A DNA stretch of 64,000 bases, taken from the NCBI GenBank assembly GCA_020081605.1, contig JAHREC010000018.1, positions 2,542,001-2,606,000 on the forward strand, read 5' to 3'. The position numbers and the translations under genes are program-made. The number at the start of each line of letters is the position of its first letter. Positions within the stretch are counted from its first letter, which is position 1. The DNA comes from Albifimbria verrucaria. Its lineage: Eukaryota > Ascomycota > Sordariomycetes > Hypocreales > Stachybotryaceae. This document shows positions 1-11,720 of this stretch, piece by piece. The notes under the pieces are model-generated. The model was not told the DNA's origin and searched no databases. It was given only the letters and a program-made list of their open reading frames with translations.

Positions 1-785
1 CTCTCTTAGAAGCCTACCTTCCGCCTGTATCTTCTCGGTCGGTCAACTCACCATCTTCCGAACCAGGCCGCCCGTTCGTGACTCTAACATACGCCCAATC
101 CCTCGATGCGTCTATCGCTCTATCACCGGGCGTCAGGACGCGTTTATCTGGGGCTGAGTCCAAAGCAATGACCCACTACCTGCGGTCCCGTCACGCGGCC
201 ATCCTCGTGGGAGTCTCTACGCTGCTGGCCGACGACCCCGGCCTCAACTGCCGGATTGCCGGCAATTCTCACCAACCCCGGCCCATCGTCGTTGATCCTC
301 ATCTTCGCTGGCGCCCGGCTGCCTCTGACAAGGTACTGGAGACGTGCCGTGATGGGCAAGGGCTGGCACCATATGTTTTGACGGCCGTCGAGCCAGCCGA
401 CCTGCCTGCCGCGAGCGTGGAGCTGCTGCAGCAGCACGGCGGCAAGTTCATCCACGTCGCAGCCGAGCGAGCCGCAGACTCCGGTCGCATGCGCTTTGAT
501 TGGCGTCGTGTCTTTGACGCCCTGCATACCGAGGGCCTGGCTAGTGTCATGGTCGAAGGCGGCGGGCAGATCATCACCTCGCTGCTAGGCGCCCACCACC
601 ATAATATAGTCGACTCTGTCATTGTCACCATTGCCCCGACGTGGCTTGGCCAGGGCGGCGTCCTAGTCTCGCCGCAGGCAGTGCGCGACGACCAAGGTGT
701 TCCTTTGCCTGCCGCGAGGCTATCGTGCGTTCAGTGGCACCCATTTGGCGAGGACATCGTCTTATGCGGCAAGTTGCATGAGTAA
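1..785 (+). CDS. RIB7: RIB7, 2,5-diamino-6-ribosylamino-pyrimidinone 5'-phosphate reductase (5'-truncated)
   Basis: This is the C-terminal RibD_C-type reductase domain of the riboflavin pathway enzyme that uses NADPH to reduce the ribosyl side chain of 2,5-diamino-6-ribosylamino-4(3H)-pyrimidinone 5'-phosphate to ribityl. The frame is open from base 3 and reads LLEAYLPP...GRPFVTLTYAQSLD, so coding starts upstream of the window; the GTG at 78 is internal, not a start. Visible family signatures are VTLTYAQSLDASIA, LVGVSTLLADDPGLNCR (substrate/NADPH region), the glycine-rich MVEGGGQIITSLL and the VTIAPTWLGQGG segment near the end. The 3' end is intact, with stop TAA at 783-785, and no frame break is seen in the visible 260 codons. 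Very likely a functional housekeeping gene acting in the cytosol. Confidence 0.93.
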   Translation, partial: LLEAYLPPVSSRSVNSPSSEPGRPFVTLTYAQSLDASIALSPGVRTRLSGAESKAMTHYLRSRHAAILVGVSTLLADDPGLNCRIAGNSHQPRPIVVDPHLRWRPAASDKVLETCRDGQGLAPYVLTAVEPADLPAASVELLQQHGGKFIHVAAERAADSGRMRFDWRRVFDALHTEGLASVMVEGGGQIITSLLGAHHHNIVDSVIVTIAPTWLGQGGVLVSPQAVRDDQGVPLPAARLSCVQWHPFGEDIVLCGKLHE

Positions 786-3700
786 TATTTGGGAGGATGG
801 CATAGAAATAGCCGGCCTAGAGCCTGACTTGACTCCTGTTCCTTCATTCCGCCAATTGCACTCTGGAGGATGATGGAGTTCACGACCCAGAAGCTCATCG
901 GAGCATCGGGTCATCTTGACATGCTTGCTTGGGTACCAACGACAGCAAACTAATTTGCCTGCGACACCTGATCAATCTAAGAAAAATTTACCCATACATT
1001 TTCGGCAATGCCTTTGGGAGGTGCCTGGTGTGATCTTTTCGTGGGTAATCAATGTTTATCCAGACAAAACGACCCATTGAGAAGCCCGTCTTGGTCAATT
1101 CCCATATTTCGTCTTGCTTGCGAACCAGTCACCCCTAGCCTAATCTTCAGACAAGTACAGCATCAAGCCCTGCCTTCTATACTAATCCACACATGTAGGG
1201 GCCAATGCTACTTGTCTACGGTGGCCCTTATCTCCATGCTGCTCTACTTGTTCCCTCCGTCATCGTACCTCAGCAGCGCAACCCATCGAGGGGTAGCAAC
1301 GTGTTCTGTGCCAGCTACGGGCTTTATCTTCGTTTCGACCGCTGTCGGGCGAAAAGGAGTAGGAGCCGACACTCATTATCGATGGCCAGCATTATCGACT
1401 TCAAAGTCCACACGCCAATCAAGGATAGGATCTAGTTCGATGGTCAATCCCGACGACTAATGGCTGACCGCTGACCCTGGCCGCTTATCACCGACTGTAT
1501 ACCACTCCGTGGTACGAGATGGATGCAGTCAAAGGAGGTCATCTTCTGCCAACTCATCAAGGAAGAAACATTCACACACGTCGTCTCAATGCAAGACCCA
1601 AGAACACCATCAAGGTTGGTTCTTGCTGCCTGGTGCTGACCTGGTCAAGACAAGCTACCAGGAATGCTTCAGACTGACGCCATATCGACGAGTGCGACAA
1701 TTCCAACCTTTGAAATCATTCCACTGGATCTGAAAGTGTGATCGACCTTTTGACGGCGAGTGAGCGACTCAGACGCTCTAGTCCTCCCAAACGTAGGATC
1801 GACAACGTGGCCAGAACCTCTGCGCAACAGCAACGCTTGAAGGAGAAAAGGCATCATCAAAACACCTCAAGCCGAAAGCCTTGATTTTTCGACAATCGGT
1901 CTAAATGCGTGGAATTGCTAGTTCTTATCGTGTTGGCACTACAATGCCAAGATGACTCGAGCCGTGCCGGAGCTAACTAAGCATCACCATACGAAAAGAG
2001 CAAGACATACAGATGGCGAACAACTCATGAAGTCCAGGCTTAGAAATCCAATTTGACCAAACTGAGTCCAGGCTCTCTAACGTTGGCTCCGGTTTCGGCA
2101 TTTGCTCCAAGCAGCTTCACAGTCAGACATTACACGGCTCAGTTACGATCGCAGCTCCTCTCTTGTGCAACGATGCTCCGTTATTCCTGGTAGGCATTGG
2201 GCCGAAGAAGGCGAAGGATACATTGACGAGCGGAGACAGTACAGACAGGAGACCGCACTACCTTGTGCTCAGGCAGCCGTGAGCATCCGCACTGATCCGT
2301 CCGCCGCATGCACGAATTGCACAGCCGCTCCGCTGCTGGCAAGGAGCAGAATGTGTATCGAACCGTACACGGCTTGATTATGCAGCGCAAATGTCGCATT
2401 CGTTTTACTTCTTCCACCGGCCCTAAGCTCTCACACAAGCGACATTGCTGTTGTTGCCGCCGCCACGATATCGCGATTCACGACGGGGACCCCTGTGACG
2501 TTCGGGTGGCGGCCAAATTATCAGCAATTTCAGATCATGACGGAAAGAGATGACTTCCCTTGGATATGGGGGAGGGAGGCGTTTCCATTGAGACGACGCC
2601 TCTACCTGTGTGGCGACGCTGGCCGATGCGACTCGTCAACCCAACATCACGGGCGGTGTCCTCACGACGCGAACGCTTCGCATGCAGGAGCACCCCGATC
2701 AAAGAAGCCAGGTTTCGACCGGGAGATGAGAGACAAGTCTCTACAAGCCAAAAAATCTCTCGATCCGGTATGCACTTTGAGGAGCTGTACATGCAAGCCG
2801 TCTCTGTATGTAGGTGCGCCGCTTACAAGGCATCTGACCAGTCGCGGAACGGCCTGCTCGATCTAGCCACCGGAAAAAAGATCTCATTTATGGGCGCGCT
2901 GTTTCAGAACAAGCCGAGTGCATGATCTTTGAAATCTTTTCTGACCTGCCGAATCGCCCCACGCTGATAAACATGTTCAGTTTTGGATACCTGCCTAAGG
3001 TAGTTGTGATTAGGGGAGTACTGATGAAAGTGTTCCAGTCAAGCCGTGCTCCTTATGCTCCCACACCCACGCAAGCAGACATGGCCATCTTTATTTTCAT
3101 GTTTGCTTTTTATAATGAAAACATCCCCTAGCATTCATTTTTCTTTTTCCCTCTATGTTTTCTTTTTCCTCTTTCTTTTCCTTCTTTTGTTTTTTTATAA
3201 TCCAAAATTTACGCTGCAAGCATCACAATTCCTCTCGGCTAATGGGAGACTGAGCAGCAATGCACGACTGATTAACTCTATCTAGCGGTCAGAGAATCCA
3301 AAGTCCTCATTCGTTCATGTTGTGTCGGTTCAAGGAAATTTCCCCGGGCATTAAAGAACATGTTTCACACGCCAATAGTGGAGTGACGTAGGGAAGGTCT
3401 GAAGTCTTATCCCGATCTCATTATGTGAGCTATCATATGTCTAGCGATGTATGTCCTGGCCCATGTCGGTGAGGTCTATCTATCGATAACGTTCTAGGTA
3501 ATTATTCCAAGGTAATTATGCTACGTCTCGCAAATTTTGTCCAAGGGAGTCCCTGGTCTAGGGATTATGGGAGAAGCGAGTTGTGAACGGCCGTGGTATC
3601 ATGTCTGTCGTTGCATACGCCACCACGCTGGTACTGCATCGTTGAACCTGCAGCTAAGAAATGCTGTCGTGATGGGTGTAAAGTGTGGCGCGAGCTGAAT

Positions 3701-3791
3701 GCCTTTGCCAAGAAGCAGCAAAGTTGCGCCTGGCTTCTCAGGATTCGTGGCAAGGAGACCCCTGCCGCCGCATCAAGGTTGGGTTGTTGGC
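786..3791. other. Intergenic region, no gene recognised
   Basis: About 3 kb between RIB7 and the convergent 3' end of the P450 gene. The open frames are all short and overlapping on both strands, with no recognisable motif or splice-joined protein. The stretch around 3080-3200 is T/C-rich. I see no tRNA, repeat family or transposon ends. Confidence 0.5.
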
Positions 3792-6021
3792 TCAAGACGG
3801 GGTAATCCCAGTATCGTTAAGGAGGAATGAGGCCTCGGGCGATCTAGACCGGATTGTGCATTCGAAATGCTTGGGGTGGCTTTCATGATTGTCAGCGCAT
3901 CCGATGTGTCTCACACAGCCAACGGAAAGTCACTACTAACCATGTGCCACCATTGGTAAAGGAAACCTGAGGTTCCACGACGTTCCCGTGGACGTCTATC
4001 TTCTTCTCGAAGCTCAAAGTCGCAAGCATTGTAGCAACCATCATCCAAATACTGTTGTCGGCTAAGAACCGTCCCACACAAGCTCTACGAATGCATTAGC
4101 ACTTACAAAATAGTCCTGGGAACAGGCAGCAATCACCTTCGTCCAAAACCAAAGTGGCCGGTAGGAAAGGGTTCTCCAAGACCGCCTTGGGCCTTGGGCA
4201 TGTACCTTTCAGGGCGAAATTCCGCGGGATTGCTGTAAGTTCTCTCGTCTCGCGACATGGCTTGCACGTTGGCGTACATTATGGACCTGCAGATGTGAGC
4301 CAAGAGTGTCAGAGCAAGCCACCGGGTGTAACGTGCGACAACATACCCTACTCAGTTATTAGTTGACAACGTTACAGCGGGATCCCACGTTTTCTTTGCT
4401 TACCTTTTGGAATGAACATTCCATTGTAGACATCATCATTGACTGACTTGTGTGGGATTCCTAAATCATAAAACGGTCAGGGACGAGGTGCGCTGCCATT
4501 GTAACAACTATACTAACCAAGAGGAGCAAGCGGCGACCATCTATATGCAATTAGCTTATGAAGCAACGGAAAGAGGCGAAGGCGCGGTGGTTACACACCT
4601 ATAGCACTCCTGGACAATGTAATCAATGTAAGGAATCTTGTGTCGATCCGTGAAATCTGGAAGCCGATCTTGACCAACAATGGCGTCTATCTCCTGTTGT
4701 GCTTTCTTTTGAACCTCCGGATTCAAAACCATGTTCAGGATAAAAACCGTGCATGTTGCCCACGTCTGTATGGATAATTAGTATTCGTATCCAGTCTACA
4801 GTAGAGATTGCCATGCAAAGATAGCCCCAACATTGATATTATTGTCCAGGATAACTTACTGTGTCCGCCCCTGCAATAAAAACCGCTCCTGCAGCACCTT
4901 TGATGTCATCAAGGGACCATGTTTGTTGGCCCTTGCTGGAGCCCTCGCCGGAAAGGTGCGCGCGGAGGAGTTTGTGAGCTAACGAGCCGTTATCACGTCC
5001 AGTGATCTAAAGAGGAGTCAGGATCCGACACGAAACACCAGACGTGAATTGCGAAGATCACTCACAGCATCAGCACGAGCACACTCAAAGGGGACGTTGT
5101 GGAGCTTTTCGATGGCCCATCTCCAGTCCCGTGCAAATTTAAGAGGCCAGTCTCGAAGAAACCAGTCAGGCAGGTATCGAGCTGAGAAATGCATATGTTA
5201 GTCTTAATCACATTTTCCGCAGCATTGATTTTGTTTTCAGGTGCTTACCGGGAGGAAACATATCGACAATACTGTTGGCTGGGGCACCACCGTTACCCAT
5301 TGCATGCATAGCGTCGTTGGCGATCTTGATGTAAGGGTCGTCATCATGGAATACATCATTGCCGTAACTGACTTTAAGCACAATAGCGACAGCAAACCTG
5401 CGAAGAGATGTCTTCCAGTTGTCAGGCCCACCCAGGATACATCGGGCGCTTCGACGGGCCTCTTGGACTTGAAAGGCTTGCCACTGACGGACGTTGGTGT
5501 TGCTGAGAGTTGATTGGAGAACTTTTCGATGCATTTGCCAGCAGTGGCCATATGGCAAGAAGGTCAAAGTCTTTTTCCACCCCATTCTGTGACATGAGTT
5601 AGCCTGGTTCTTCTTAGGCAATGGGTAGAGGAGCCTGACTCTTCAAACAAGGTAAAGCGTGGGCGGTCAGAGTAGTTGGCGCTTCGCCGGTCAAGGAGGT
5701 CTCTGGCGGCTTGAAGACTATTGAGCACAATGATGGACTGGCCGAGGGATCTAACATGTATCATGTCTGAGTCTGTAGGCGAGTTGATTCGGGTTAGAGT
5801 GCTCCGAGGCCAATGATACGTGAAGGGGCCAGCGAGGGCATCATACTGTATTGCTTTGACCAGGCGGCATAAGTAGCTGCAGTGTTCTCCTTTGGTATGA
5901 CACGCATGTGACCAAGAAGGAAGTGGCCTGGCGGTCCTGGAGGTAGGGACTTATGATTCGGTGTTGTCTGATATGACCACAATACGAAGATGAGGAGTAA
6001 AGAAGACCAAGCGATGGCCAA
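3792..6021 (-). CDS. Cytochrome P450 monooxygenase (OrdA-like), 12 exons, 512 aa
   Basis: A microsomal haem monooxygenase. Exons read on the minus strand: 6021-5847, 5772-5640, 5586-5249, 5181-5066, 5006-4860, 4765-4599, 4540-4518, 4460-4404, 4347 (one nucleotide), 4286-4137, 4084-3941, 3879-3792. They sum to 1539 nt, or 512 codons plus stop, the usual length for the family. Visible parts are the N-terminal membrane anchor (LLLIFVLW), the hinge SLPPGPPGH, the C-helix region (GHCWQMHRKVL), the I-helix AGAVFIAGADTT at about residues 293-304, ExxR as ECYR near 357-360, FRPERYMPK, and the haem loop FGFGRRACVGR with the ligand Cys near 438. The style resembles fungal CYP enzymes annotated as O-methylsterigmatocystin oxidoreductase-like; the substrate is unknown. 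No secondary-metabolism core gene lies nearby. No stop or frame break is needed if the one-base exon is accepted. Confidence 0.92.
4287..4403 (-). other. Twin introns of the P450 gene separated by a 1-nt exon
   Basis: Removed as one 117-nt intron (4403-4287), this segment shifts the frame to an immediate stop (GGT CCA TAA). Removed as two introns, 4403-4348 (GTAAGC...CTAAT...TAG, 56 nt) and 4346-4287 (GTATGT...CTGAC...CAG, 60 nt), it leaves the single G at 4347 and gives AAA GGG TCC ATA, restoring the expected PKGSIMYAN. Both intron lengths, donors, branch sites and acceptors fit the other introns of this gene (52-94 nt). The alternative is one base lost from a GGG at the acceptor in the assembly. 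Confidence 0.6.
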
Positions 6022-6930
6022 AAGCCAAAGCTTGCCAGGAACCCATGATCATGTTCCGGTGCATCTGATCAAACGAGTGTGTCTGGGAGGGCAAAGATAT
6101 GTTCAGAGACATGGTCGAGGGCAAGTAAAGGCGTTAGTTGGCAGTTGGACTAAGGACCTATGTGGTGAGGAAGCCATGGGAGGTTTTAGACGAGAGGAGG
6201 AGCAAGAGACCATGGTGCTTATATGCGACTTCCCGTTATCTTGGCCGGGTACATCAACGAGCGTAGACGGGCAAGAAAAAGCTCAGTCCGATGGGTTGCT
6301 GTTTTCTCGCCTCATCCGCGTCGTCGCCTCCGTGCAAGGGCAAGGGACACCCTTGTGGTGTGATTCACGCATCGAGGTCCAGAGAATCACCACATGCGCA
6401 CGGTTGCCACCTTAGACAAACGACGCAGTACTTGCACGAGTATTGCTATTTTCCCGTCGTTGGGGACATGTTCCACGAAGGGCGTCATCTAACACACATC
6501 AAGGGTGAGACAAGCAGCTTTTAGCAGCTGCACGGAGAACGGCACGTAGGTTTGCGGGCCTTGATGGAGACTCCGGCTTTCGGAGAGGGTCGCGGCGGCC
6601 GCATTGTGCTGGATTGTGCCCGTGTTTATGTTGTGCTCTGCACAGGTAACGCCGGTCGTCGTTGAAGAAAATAGACGGTGCACCTTTTTGTCCTAGGCCA
6701 GGCAGCGGCGGAGAATTCACCACGGCGGATGGCATCATGATGACCACACTCCCCTGACCGCCGCCACGCAGCTTGAAGATTGGCAACTGCTTGCTGGAAC
6801 ACTTGCACATACGCTACTAGAGCCGCGGGCCTTGCCCCGTGTACCGGCGGTGGGGATGCTGTGGAAAGGGTCGGCGAGACAGTCAGAGGAGAGAGGGGAG
6901 ACGACAGGGAAGGGAAGGGGAAGGGGGAGG

Positions 6931-6956
6931 GAGATGAGATGAGATGAGATGAGATG
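6931..6956. repeat. GAGAT pentanucleotide microsatellite
   Basis: Five consecutive GAGAT units in a longer purine-rich tract. Confidence 0.85.
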
Positions 6957-7300
6957 AAAGGAGGAGGCAAGGAAGAAGAAAAGATGCCGTGTTTGCCAGT
7001 TCAAGACGATATGATTTCTCGCAAGTTCTATCAACATGCATAAGCAGGCGTGTATGATGTGGGTGGTGGGCGACGTTGAGGTGCTAACAGAGAGGTGAGC
7101 AGTGTGAGGGTGTTAATCAGTCTAGGTAGGGATTAGCTGGCATAGAGAGGTGTTGGACACAACAAAACGCCATGTACAACAAACAAAACAAACAAAATAA
7201 AGGAGAGCGAGCGGTACGTATCCATGGATCTCATCTCAGTGACGGTCCGAAGCCACCGGATCAGGGAGGAACGACCCGCCTTCGTAATTTGCCTACCGCG

Positions 7301-7338
7301 CCGTACCGTACCGTACCGCACCGTATCCGTTCCGTACC
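7301..7338. repeat. CCGTA pentanucleotide repeat
   Basis: Imperfect tandem CCGTA units (CCGTACCGTACCGTACCGCA, then diverged copies), about 1 kb upstream of the ribokinase start. A GGTA-rich repeat follows at about 7376-7420. Confidence 0.8.
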
Positions 7339-8364
7339 TCCTTGGTTATTACCTACTTTGGCAGTTGCACATGTCAGTCAGGTAGGTGGGTAGGTAGATA
7401 GGTACATCACATAGGTAGGCATGTACCATAGCTCACGCCTTCTTCTTTCCTTTGTATGTGCACAGCACAGCACACACTCCCACCAACCTCCTCCTACCCC
7501 TGCTCTGACCTGATGGAAGGGAAGGAACTAAGCAAACCCAAACCCAACCGAAGAAAAGAAGGAAAGAGAAAGCCAAGCCAAGCCCGAGGAAGGCCTTGTT
7601 CCACCAATGTTCCTGCCTACCTAATCGGATCCCGTTCCCTTGAGCCGCTCCTCCTTCCCGTTCTTCACAGCTCCAAGCTTTCTTTTGCCAGCTTTCTTTT
7701 GTCTTTCCTTTTCCTTCTCCTTCTCATCTCAATCCATGCCGTCTCCCTGTAGAGTAGAACCCATGGTCTTGCATCGCGATCTCTTCACGACAGCCCGCTA
7801 ATCAAGCCGCCTCCCTGCCGGCTCTCGTCCGATTCGTGCCTCGCGGACGGAAACCACACCACCTACTTCCTCGATCCCTACCCGCGTCAGTCTTCCGCCG
7901 CCGTGAACCTTGAGAATCATGCTTTTGCTGGTCAACGTCGGCTTCCCTCTCTTTGTTGAGGTCTTGGCTGTCGCATGATGGATGACCTCGACTGATGGCC
8001 ACCTTGCTTTTTCCCTTCCGGCTTTCTGCTCATCCGCCGCCACTGGGTCCGCCTCATTCACTTGACAACATGTTTGCTTGACTGCTGAAGCATCACGGTG
8101 GATAGCGCATACGTCATTTCAGGGACCTAAAAAAAAGGTTCAATGCTGCCCTACCAAGGACCCTCCATACAGACACAGACCAGGCTTGTCTCAATTAGTT
8201 AGTTCCAGTACAGCCTTGTCGCTCAATTAACCCCCGCCATCATTTTTCCAGACCCAGACTACCTTTGAGCAAACAGAGACGGCAGCGCTCACTCATCAGC
8301 TTCAGCTCAGCCATAAAACACGTTGGAAAAGCAAATTGGGCATTGTTCCCTCGTACCAGCAGCC

Positions 8365-9308
8365 ATGGCTCCTCCTAGAATCACCATCCTCGGTTCTCTC
8401 AATATCGACCTTGTCTCCTATGTCCCCACCACCCCTCCCCGGCGAGACCCTCACCGCCAACTCCTTCACCACCTCACCTGGCGGCAAGGGAGCCAACCAG
8501 GCCGTCGCTTGCGCCAAGTTGTCGCGCTCTTCCTCCCTCACCGATGCTACCGCCCATGTCTCCATGATCGGCGCTGTTGGTGCCGATCCCTACGGCCCTG
8601 TCCTACTCGACAGCCTGGCCTCGTATGGCGTCGACACTTCTCAAGTCGCTGTCCGCAACCCCGGCAAGACGGGCGTCGCCGTCATCGTCGTCGACGAGGG
8701 AGATGGCCAAAACCGCATTATGCTCTCGCCGGAAGCCAACCACACCCTCTTGCCTGCTGACTTTGCCGCATTGCCAGAGCCCAAGCCTGATCTCCTGATC
8801 ATGCAGCTCGAAATTCCCTTCGCTACTGTCATACAAGCCCTGGCTGCTGCCAAGGAGTCTTCCGTCCCTGTCCTGCTCAACCCAGCACCAGCTCAGAAGC
8901 TTCCTGCAGATGCTTATGTTGGTCTTGCTCATCTTGTTGTCAACGAGACCGAGGCCGCGCTGCTGTCTGGGTGCTCTGAGGCCGAGCTCGACAACCTAGA
9001 AGGCATTCAGCGGGTCGGTGCTGGTTTCATCGAGAAGGGTGTTGACAATGTCATCATCACTCTTGGTGGCCGCGGAGTCTACTACGTGAACAAGGCTGGC
9101 AAGAGCGGCTTGGTCCCCGGAGAAGACTACTGTCGTGGATACCACTGCCGCCGGTGATACCTTTGTCGGTTCTTACGCGCTTGCAGTCGTAGGAGCAACG
9201 GGCTCTGAGTTCGACATTGACACGGCTGTCAAGGTAGCTAACCGTGCTGCTGCCAAGACTGTTGCCCGGAAGGGCGCGCAAGTTCCATTCCATGGAAGGA
9301 TGAACTAG
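8365..9308 (+). CDS. Ribokinase (PfkB family), two frame breaks
   Basis: ATP-dependent kinase that makes ribose 5-phosphate from D-ribose for the pentose phosphate pathway and nucleotide synthesis. The start is ATG at 8365 (MAPPRITILGSLNIDLVSY). The PfkB signatures are present: the N-terminal GSLNIDL strand, the sugar-binding GG motif SPGGKGANQAVACAK, and the C-terminal anion hole and catalytic Asp in DTTAAGDTFVGSYAL; it ends in VPFHGRMN. The gene has no evident intron, about 310 residues as usual. The frame changes twice: at CCCCTCCCC near 8432 (before LPGETLTA) and at GGAGAAGACT near 9122 (before TTVVDTTAAGD). In both places the protein resumes exactly where the family requires, with no other damage. 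Either sequence error or a recent pseudogene; error is favoured. Its 3' end faces the next gene 85 bp away. Confidence 0.85.
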
Positions 9309-9393
9309 AATAAACAACCACTACTAAACAAATACAAAAACGAACAAAACTTCTACAAACTGAGCTTCATCATTCTCGACTGATAATGGGATC

Positions 9394-11294
9394 TTAAAAC
9401 CACGTGCCCCAGTTCCACAACCCAGACTCTTTCTTGTCCCGAAATCTATGGGTCAGGCTCTTTCGTGCAATGGACAGCTCGCCAGTCTGACTATCTAAAG
9501 ACGAAGCTGCCGATGCGGATCTCGATTTTTCACCGCTACTTGAAGCCCGTCTCCTAATGTTCCTTTTAGCCACACTGTCTTTGTGAACATTCATCTGAGA
9601 GATTTGGGAGTCGAAAGAGCCACAATCGAGCACGTCAATACTGTACCGTTTGATGCCACCACTATCACAATCGGATCCTGCTGTCGAGACACTCGATGTT
9701 CTTTGGTTGGTATATAACGTGCTCTGATCCGACTGTTTGTCATTGCGTAATCTCTCCCTCTGGTGACTCGTCTGCCGTAATGGGACCAGTGATGCAGCAA
9801 CTCGCGTCGATCTGGGTAGCCCAATTGCTCTGTCAAAACTTATCATGCGACATGCTTTGACAGTCTTATTTGGTGTTGAACGCTGGCTAATCATCTCTTG
9901 TATCGCCTGGTTGGCCCTTGTGATACCCCAGTGCCGTTCAACTAGGCGATGTAGAGAACTCGAGGACGGAACTGGTTGAGGCGACCAGAGCGATGGCGTA
10001 TTGTATTGTTTCAGTGAAGCTGTGGCATGAGTGTTATGCCTGCTTTGCATGTTACAAAGTCCATCTTTCGTTTCCGTTTCTGGAAGTGAGAACTCTGGGA
10101 ATGCCGAATGGGAGTAGGATACTGTGATATGCATATATTCCATCCAGGAGTCTCCCAGCTGCATCTCCAGTTCCTCTATCAATTCATCTGAGTTCTCTCT
10201 GGAGTGGACTCCTTGAGATGGTGAATTGTCACTATCCTCTGCTAGGCGAACATGTACGAGCAGCAAAATACTAGAACCGGCACATATGGTACTACTCGTT
10301 GTCAGCACCGAGCCAACGCTCTTAAGATGAGGTGAGACTTGCGTTGGGAAAGACTGTTCTCGTAATACCTTGCATATTGTCGTTCTTGCTGTCGGAGTAA
10401 CGTCTACGGTCAGGTTGTACAAACAGCCGTACTCGAAGAACCGATCTATTCCAGGCAGGGTCAGCTCGATTGCTTTTTTCGTGTTACTCCTATCCTTACC
10501 CAAGTTATGATTTGTGAACAACCCTGGGATCTTTCTATCTGAAGGGTCGTGCCTATTGATAACGAATTCGCGGCGACCTGTGCCAAACGCCCAGAGATCT
10601 CAACAGCTGCCCAGATACCGCGCTGACCGTCTCTCAACCCAGTCGTATCTGGTACGACCGATATGTGAGGTGAGAGCACATATGGTAGTATCTGAGTCTG
10701 GCTCTTGGTGTAATTTGAAGGAGCAGTTGGAGGATCATAGGGTGAGTGATCTAATCGGAAAGGCCCTTGCCCTGAATCGTTAGGAACAGTAACGAGAGGA
10801 TTTTTATCTCGATGTGTTGCCTTGTGACCAAAGGCACGCAGCAGGCTTTGAGATGTTTCTGGACGATCAAAACAGGATTCCAAACCCTTGAATTCGACAA
10901 TCGGAGAACGGCGATTATGATCGTTGTTCGGCGGAAAGTCCTGCTCCAAAACATTCTCTTGGCGATCATAATAGGCCAGTTCCTGCAAGGCCTTGCGGTG
11001 CAAACGACCTGGCTGCGCAGTCGGACAAGCCCAGGTGCCAGCCATGCCGGGCCCGCTTCCGTTCCCATTCTTGGGGTCCCCAAACCTCTTGCTCCGTCTC
11101 TTCATCACCGTCAACGGTCTTTGCGGTAGAGCTGCGTTCTCCTCGCTTCCTCCGGTCGAGTCGCTGCTTGTTCGGTAGCCGTTGGGTCGGTCGCACGTGC
11201 GATGGCGTTTGATGATTCGGAGAGGACTCGGCTTACCGGCGTTTGAATCTTTGTATGACCCGCACTGGCGAAGGCGAGGTGGTTCGTTCTCCAT
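9394..11294 (-). CDS. Fungal protein of unknown function, about 600 aa
   Basis: I cannot name the domain. The protein starts at ATG 11294 (MENEPPRLRQ), has a basic low-complexity N-terminus, then a more structured core: ISVVPDTTGLRDGQRGIWAA, FFEYGCLYNLTVDVTPTART, ILLLVHVRL, SDELIEELEMQLGDSWMEYM, ITVSYSHSAFPEF and LVERHWGITRANQAIQEMI, and a Ser/Arg-rich tail ending in WNWGTWF. The core recalls a conserved ascomycete protein with a beta-rich ligand or vWA-like fold, but this is from memory and unproven. Introns: 10499-10446 (GTAAGG...TAG) and probably 10342-10292, a GC-AG intron. The frame of the first part does not join the second; a one-base break near 10570-10585 is needed (the second part reads EFVINRHDPSDRKIPGLF upstream of the intron). 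Confidence 0.7.
10292..10342 (-). other. Probable GC-AG intron
   Basis: The donor is GCAAGT, the branch site CTGAC lies 12 nt before the end, and the acceptor is TAG; length 51 nt. It is a multiple of three without stop, so a naive ORF reads through it. Splicing turns FPTQ...SSTICAGSS into FPTTICAGSS, a tighter join before ILLLVHVRL. Confidence 0.6.
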
Positions 11295-11720
11295 GTTGGG
11301 GGTAGATATTTGTTAAAGGAGTCTTGAGGGTATGATGAAAAAGTACTGGAAACGCCAATGCTGTAGCCTTCGCCAATGATGGTATGATATTGGATAGATA
11401 TTGACTAGTTGTTCAGCTAAGCTCGTGATGTTGTTAGACTCTCTACTGGCTGTCTATGCAGAATGATGGTCATGTTCCGCCCATATGTAGAGTAGCAACC
11501 AGGAAGGAGATGAAATCGAAGGACAAACACGTGGTGAGCCATTGTAGAAGGAGGATCTCACACAAGAGGAACACGGCGATGAATCGGAAGGTTCGACTGA
11601 TTAACAAGCGCTGTAGGGTATCTGCAATACTAAAGCTGAACATCAAATTATACAGAGGTCCTCCTCGCCAGGTGGAGTTCTTCGAGTAGTCGCCAGTGAA
11701 ACAACCCCGCCAAAATAATT
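11295..11720. other. Short intergenic region
   Basis: It lies between the start of the preceding leftward gene and the end of the UEV gene, so it holds the former's promoter and the latter's 3' UTR. No gene seen. Confidence 0.5.

Larger units (their letters stand above)
6022..8364. other. Divergent intergenic region between the P450 and ribokinase genes
   Basis: About 2.3 kb with no convincing gene. It holds G/A-rich sequence at 6890-6965, the simple repeats listed separately, a C/T-rich stretch at 7660-7750, and the presumed promoters of the leftward P450 and rightward ribokinase genes. Open frames on the minus strand at 6500-7040 are low-complexity and look like noise. Confidence 0.5.

Noticed and set aside
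144..631. Two minus-strand ORFs overlapping RIB7
   Set aside because: They are shadows of the RIB7 coding strand.
7301..7420. Binding-site array or origin in the CCGTA/GGTA repeats
   Set aside because: The units are degenerate simple repeats with no palindromy or flanking initiator features.
3792..9308. A secondary-metabolite gene cluster around the P450
   Set aside because: No synthase, methyltransferase or pathway regulator lies nearby; neighbours are RIB7 and ribokinase.
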